This document shows positions 61,170 through 64,000 of a DNA stretch of 64,000 nt, piece by piece. This stretch comes from DAIODI01 sp046349255. GTDB lineage: Bacteria; Pseudomonadota; Alphaproteobacteria; Rhizobiales; Aestuariivirgaceae. A program made the position numbers and the translations under genes. Positions within the stretch are counted from its first letter, which is position 1, and each line of letters starts with the position of its first letter. Location: contig JAXMCR010000005.1 in NCBI GenBank assembly GCA_046349255.1, positions 1-64,000 on the forward strand. The letters are read 5' to 3'. The notes beneath the pieces were generated by a model that was not told the DNA's origin, did not search any database, and saw nothing but the letters and a program-made list of their open reading frames with translations.

Positions 61170-62180
61170 TCAGGTGTCTCCTCTCTTCAGATTCCGCCGG
61201 TAATCCTCAGGCGCGAGGCCGGTTGATTTGCGGAACGCGCGAGCAAAATTCGCCGGAGTAGAATAGCCGAGTTCGGATGAGATTTCAGTGACGGACGCAT
61301 TCGTTCCGTGCAGCAATTCGCTCGCTCTTTTGGCGCGAATTACATTCCCCAGCCTGCGGAAAGTGGTGCCTTGTTCCTGCAGACATCGCTGTAGCGTCCG
61401 CGTGCTTACATCAAGCGCGTGCGCGGCACCGTCGATCGAAACGGCCCCGGCCAGAACCTGCGTCCAGATCTGCGTGGAGATGACGCCGATCATATCTCCG
61501 CGGCTGGCAGGTTCGAGCCTTGCGCGAGCGAGATCCTCGACAGTCATCAGCCGTATCCCGGACGGACGCGGGCGCGTAGCACCAAGAAATTTGGCATGAA
61601 ACCAGACCGCAACTGCAGCTGCTTCGAAAACGACCGGGCAGCCGAAAGTCTCTTCGAATTGGGCGACTTCACGCGGCCGCGGGATGTCGAGATCGATGCG
61701 CGACGGCCGCCATGCCGGTCCGGCAAAGGACCGACAGAGATTAAACATCACCGCAGCGGCGCCCGAGGCGATGTGGGGATAGGCCAGACTTCCGCGCGCC
61801 GCACTAAAATACGCGAACCTGGCTAAGCCGCCCGTGCTCGTCAGTGTGATCGCCTCGCCGCAGCTGTGATAGCCTATCGTCGATGCAGCCCGATTGATGG
61901 CCGTCCCAAGGCTGTCACTCGCGAGCACATAATCGCCCCAACATCCATAACCTTCGAATGACAGGTAAGGCGCGACCATCAGGCCGATATGGCGCTCTTT
62001 CGTCCGCCTTTCGATTTCCCCGAGAAAGTCGGTCATCGTCACATGCGGAATGAAGCAGTCTCGATCCTCGATTAGCTCGATATCGAGCATGGCCGCTCGG
62101 TTGGCGTAACGCAGTACCGTTTCCCCAAAGGCATGCCGGACCATAGCTGGCACGTTGGCGAGCGCGGTCACCGAAATCAT
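61170..62180 (-). CDS. AraC-family transcriptional regulator (arabinose-binding-domain type)
   Basis: 336 residues. N-terminal effector domain (about 1-225, including SCGEAITLTSTGGLARFAYFS) as in OruR/AraC proteins with the Arabinose_bd domain, then the C-terminal HTH_18 pair (VSIDGAAHALDVSTRTLQRCLQEQGTTFRRL and ASVTEISSELGYSTPANFARAFRKSTGLAPEDYRR). The ATG at 62178-62180 is chosen; the upstream extension is Pro/Arg-rich. Divergent from the DUF1254 gene 185 bp away, so it probably regulates that gene. Confidence 0.88.
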   Translation of the reverse strand: MISVTALANVPAMVRHAFGETVLRYANRAAMLDIELIEDRDCFIPHVTMTDFLGEIERRTKERHIGLMVAPYLSFEGYGCWGDYVLASDSLGTAINRAASTIGYHSCGEAITLTSTGGLARFAYFSAARGSLAYPHIASGAAAVMFNLCRSFAGPAWRPSRIDLDIPRPREVAQFEETFGCPVVFEAAAVAVWFHAKFLGATRPRPSGIRLMTVEDLARARLEPASRGDMIGVISTQIWTQVLAGAVSIDGAAHALDVSTRTLQRCLQEQGTTFRRLGNVIRAKRASELLHGTNASVTEISSELGYSTPANFARAFRKSTGLAPEDYRRNLKRGDT

Positions 62181-62365
62181 GGTCGGTGTGCCGTTGCCTC
62201 CCCCACGGGGGAGCCTTTGCGGCTGTGGCGCAAAATGAGTGGCGGGCCCGACCAAGTCCGATCATTCCTTCGCGGCAGAGCTTGCTCGTTCGAAAATTGC
62301 GGCACGTTAACATGACGTTTGCCGCCGGGCGAGCGGCGCGCCTTAGCTAATTAAGGGAGCCGCTT

Positions 62366-63775
62366 ATGCAGAAGATTTCTGGCCTATTACTCGCCGCAAG
62401 CATGGTCGCGTCCGCAGGTACCGCGCAAGCACTGACGGTCGACGAAGCGAAGAAGATCGCCCTCGATGCCTACGTATACGGCTACTCACTGATCACCACC
62501 GAGGTGACCCGGGTGCAGATGACAAATGTCGACAAGGCTGAGGGCCTGCACGCACCGATGGGCCAGTTCGGCAACGTAAAGCGCTACCCGCCGGCGGACT
62601 ATCGCGGCGTCTCGGCACCGAATGCCGATACGCTGTATTCGCTCGCCTGGATGGATCTCGACAAGGAGCCTTGGATTTTCTCACACCCAGACATGGGGGA
62701 CCGCTACTTCCTCTTCCCAACCTACAGCCTTTGGATGCCGGTGATCGCTTCGCCTGGATCGCGGACGACCGGGGGCAAAGCGGCGAGCTATCTGCTCGCA
62801 GGGCCGGGCTGGAAGGGCGAAGTTCCACAGGGGATGACGAAGCTGGACGTCCCGACACGTTATGTCTTGATCCTCGGCCGCACTTACGCGGATGGCAGCG
62901 AGAAGGACTACGCCGAAGTCAACGCGTTGCAGGCACAATATGACCTGCGCCCGCTCTCGAGCTACGGCAAAGCAGATTATGTCTACAAGGCGCCGCCGGT
63001 CGATCCGAACCCGGGCTACTCGATGACCGACAAGCCGCAGGACGTTATCCTTGGCATGGGTACGGAAGGTTATTTCAACCGACTTGCCACGTTGATGTGT
63101 CATGACGCGCCGCCTGCCGCGGAAGACGCACCAATTCTGGCTGAGATGGCAAAGATCGGCATCCAGCCCTGCAAGCCGTTCAGTCTCGCTGCGCTCGGCC
63201 CCGAGACCGCTGCCGCGCTCAAGGATCTGCCGCAGCAGGCCCTCGACTTCCTCGGCAAGAACGAATCGACGATGGGTGTTGTGAAGGACGGCTGGGTTTA
63301 CGCACAAGTCGGCGCCTACGGCACGGACTACGTGAAGCGCGCCGTTGTCGCGGCCTTCGGATGGCCTGCTAATCTGCCAGTGGACGCTGTCTATCCGTAT
63401 ACGATGACTGACAAGGACGGCCATCCACTCAACGGCGCCAACAAGTACACGTTGACCTTCCCGAAAGGCCAGGAGCCGCCGGTCAACGGGTTCTGGTCGA
63501 TCACAATGTACGAGATCGACAAAGGCTGGTGGTTCGTGCCGAACCCCCTAAACAAGTTTACTGTTAGCCCGCGCGACAACCTCGTGCCCAACCCCGACGG
63601 CTCCGTGACGCTCTATTTCCAGAACGCGTCGCCTGGCAAGGACAAGGAAGCAAACTGGCTTCCTGCCCCCAAGGGCGCCTTCCTGCCGATGATCCGGATG
63701 TACTGGCCAAAGGAGAAGAACCCATCCATCCTCGACGGCACGTGGGCGCCGCCGCAGATCGTCAAGGTGGACTGA
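62366..63775 (+). CDS. Secreted DUF1254/DUF1214 protein
   Basis: 469 residues with a signal peptide (MQKISGLLLAASMVASAGTAQA). DUF1254 spans about 50-180 (AYVYGYSLITTEVTRVQM, SAPNADTLYSLAWMDL, DRYFLFPTYSLWMPV) and DUF1214 about 320-440 (VNGFWSITMYEIDKGWWFVPNPLNKF, GSVTLYFQN). The role is unknown; members are periplasmic and sometimes linked to stress or to degradation genes. GGGAG precedes the ATG. Its own terminator lies at 63814. Confidence 0.92.
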   Translation: MQKISGLLLAASMVASAGTAQALTVDEAKKIALDAYVYGYSLITTEVTRVQMTNVDKAEGLHAPMGQFGNVKRYPPADYRGVSAPNADTLYSLAWMDLDKEPWIFSHPDMGDRYFLFPTYSLWMPVIASPGSRTTGGKAASYLLAGPGWKGEVPQGMTKLDVPTRYVLILGRTYADGSEKDYAEVNALQAQYDLRPLSSYGKADYVYKAPPVDPNPGYSMTDKPQDVILGMGTEGYFNRLATLMCHDAPPAAEDAPILAEMAKIGIQPCKPFSLAALGPETAAALKDLPQQALDFLGKNESTMGVVKDGWVYAQVGAYGTDYVKRAVVAAFGWPANLPVDAVYPYTMTDKDGHPLNGANKYTLTFPKGQEPPVNGFWSITMYEIDKGWWFVPNPLNKFTVSPRDNLVPNPDGSVTLYFQNASPGKDKEANWLPAPKGAFLPMIRMYWPKEKNPSILDGTWAPPQIVKVD

Positions 63776-63813
63776 CGGACTGCCTACATGATCGACTGTC
63801 TTCACATGGGACC

Positions 63814-63839
63814 TGCAAAGCCCGCCTTAGGGCTTTGCA
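63814..63839 (+). terminator. Terminator after the DUF1254 gene
   Basis: TGCAAAGCCC (63814-63823), loop GCCTTA, GGGCTTTGCA (63830-63839): a perfect 10-bp stem, followed by a short T-containing tract. It lies 39 bases after the stop. Confidence 0.75.
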
Positions 63840-63956
63840 TCTTCTGCGCTGGAACAACCACTCTTGCGCGAAGTCCCGATGACAGGTCGTAAGCCGTTTC
63901 GACCCGAGAAATCCGCGCCTATAGTGAGCGGCACAATTTGCCGGGGGAGCGCCAAA

Positions 63957-64000
63957 ATGATTTCGCGAAGAGCATTGAACTCGGCAGCGCTTTCTGCTGC
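63957..64000 (+). CDS. Start of an exported protein, cut by the window edge
   Basis: ATG at 63957 after GGGGGAG opens MISRRALNSAALSA..., the beginning of a signal peptide with a twin-arginine-like pair. Only 14 complete codons are in the window, so no function can be given; it is probably another secreted protein similar in context to the DUF1254 gene. Confidence 0.6.
   Translation, partial: MISRRALNSAALSA

Overview
The window looks like a chromosomal segment of a GC-rich alphaproteobacterium, most likely Hyphomicrobiales (Rhizobiales). The basis is gene content and order (guaB, a MAPEG protein, an RsmB-like methyltransferase and guaA close together; rlmE next to a Ppx/GppA phosphatase; a ureDABCEFG urease operon) and strong GC bias, which produces many long antisense shadow frames. 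No species can be named from the sequence alone.

Layout. 1-1862: right end of an integrated element that continues off the left edge; its tyrosine integrase lies next to the 3' end of guaA. 1919-15174: housekeeping block (guaA, an SDR, an rRNA methyltransferase, MAPEG, guaB, a P1B-type ATPase, Uup, rlmE, Ppx/GppA), interrupted at 3524-4368 by an AT-richer insert with a small membrane protein gene, flanked by matching 33-bp repeats. 15474-22267: a tight plus-strand operon of histidine kinase, HerA/FtsK-like ATPase, Mre11/SbcD-like nuclease and Rad50/SbcC-like ATPase. 22264-24471: an EamA transporter and small secreted or membrane proteins. 24626-29607: complete urease operon. 29628-32176: two secreted proteins, one a metzincin-like protease with five 63-residue repeats. 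32314-46462: a catabolic neighbourhood with an Opp-type peptide ABC transporter (oppABCDF order), three CocE/NonD hydrolases and an MttB-family methyltransferase. 46638-50711: an acyltransferase/cytidylyltransferase pair, an HSL-type hydrolase, a candidate structured small RNA, a GcvA-like regulator and the truncated remains of a sulfate-binding protein gene.

50946-59483 is the clearest accessory region: a tRNA-Gln(CUG) gene is the integration target of an 8.5-kb island bounded by perfect 48-bp repeats of the tRNA 3' end. The island carries a tyrosine integrase, a small integrase-associated protein, a lipoprotein, a serine recombinase, a 1329-residue protein joining an XRE helix-turn-helix, an Mrr-like nuclease and a STAND-type NTPase with a long helical tail, and a coupled pair that includes a possible replication initiator. 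The large protein is the best candidate for an undescribed (probably anti-phage) system. Downstream, a decayed copy of the tRNA-end junction and of the 5' end of the following GNAT gene lies exactly 996 bp away, evidence of an older integration or tandem duplication at the same place.

61170-64000: an AraC-family regulator divergent from a secreted DUF1254/DUF1214 protein with a terminator, then the first codons of another exported protein cut by the window edge.
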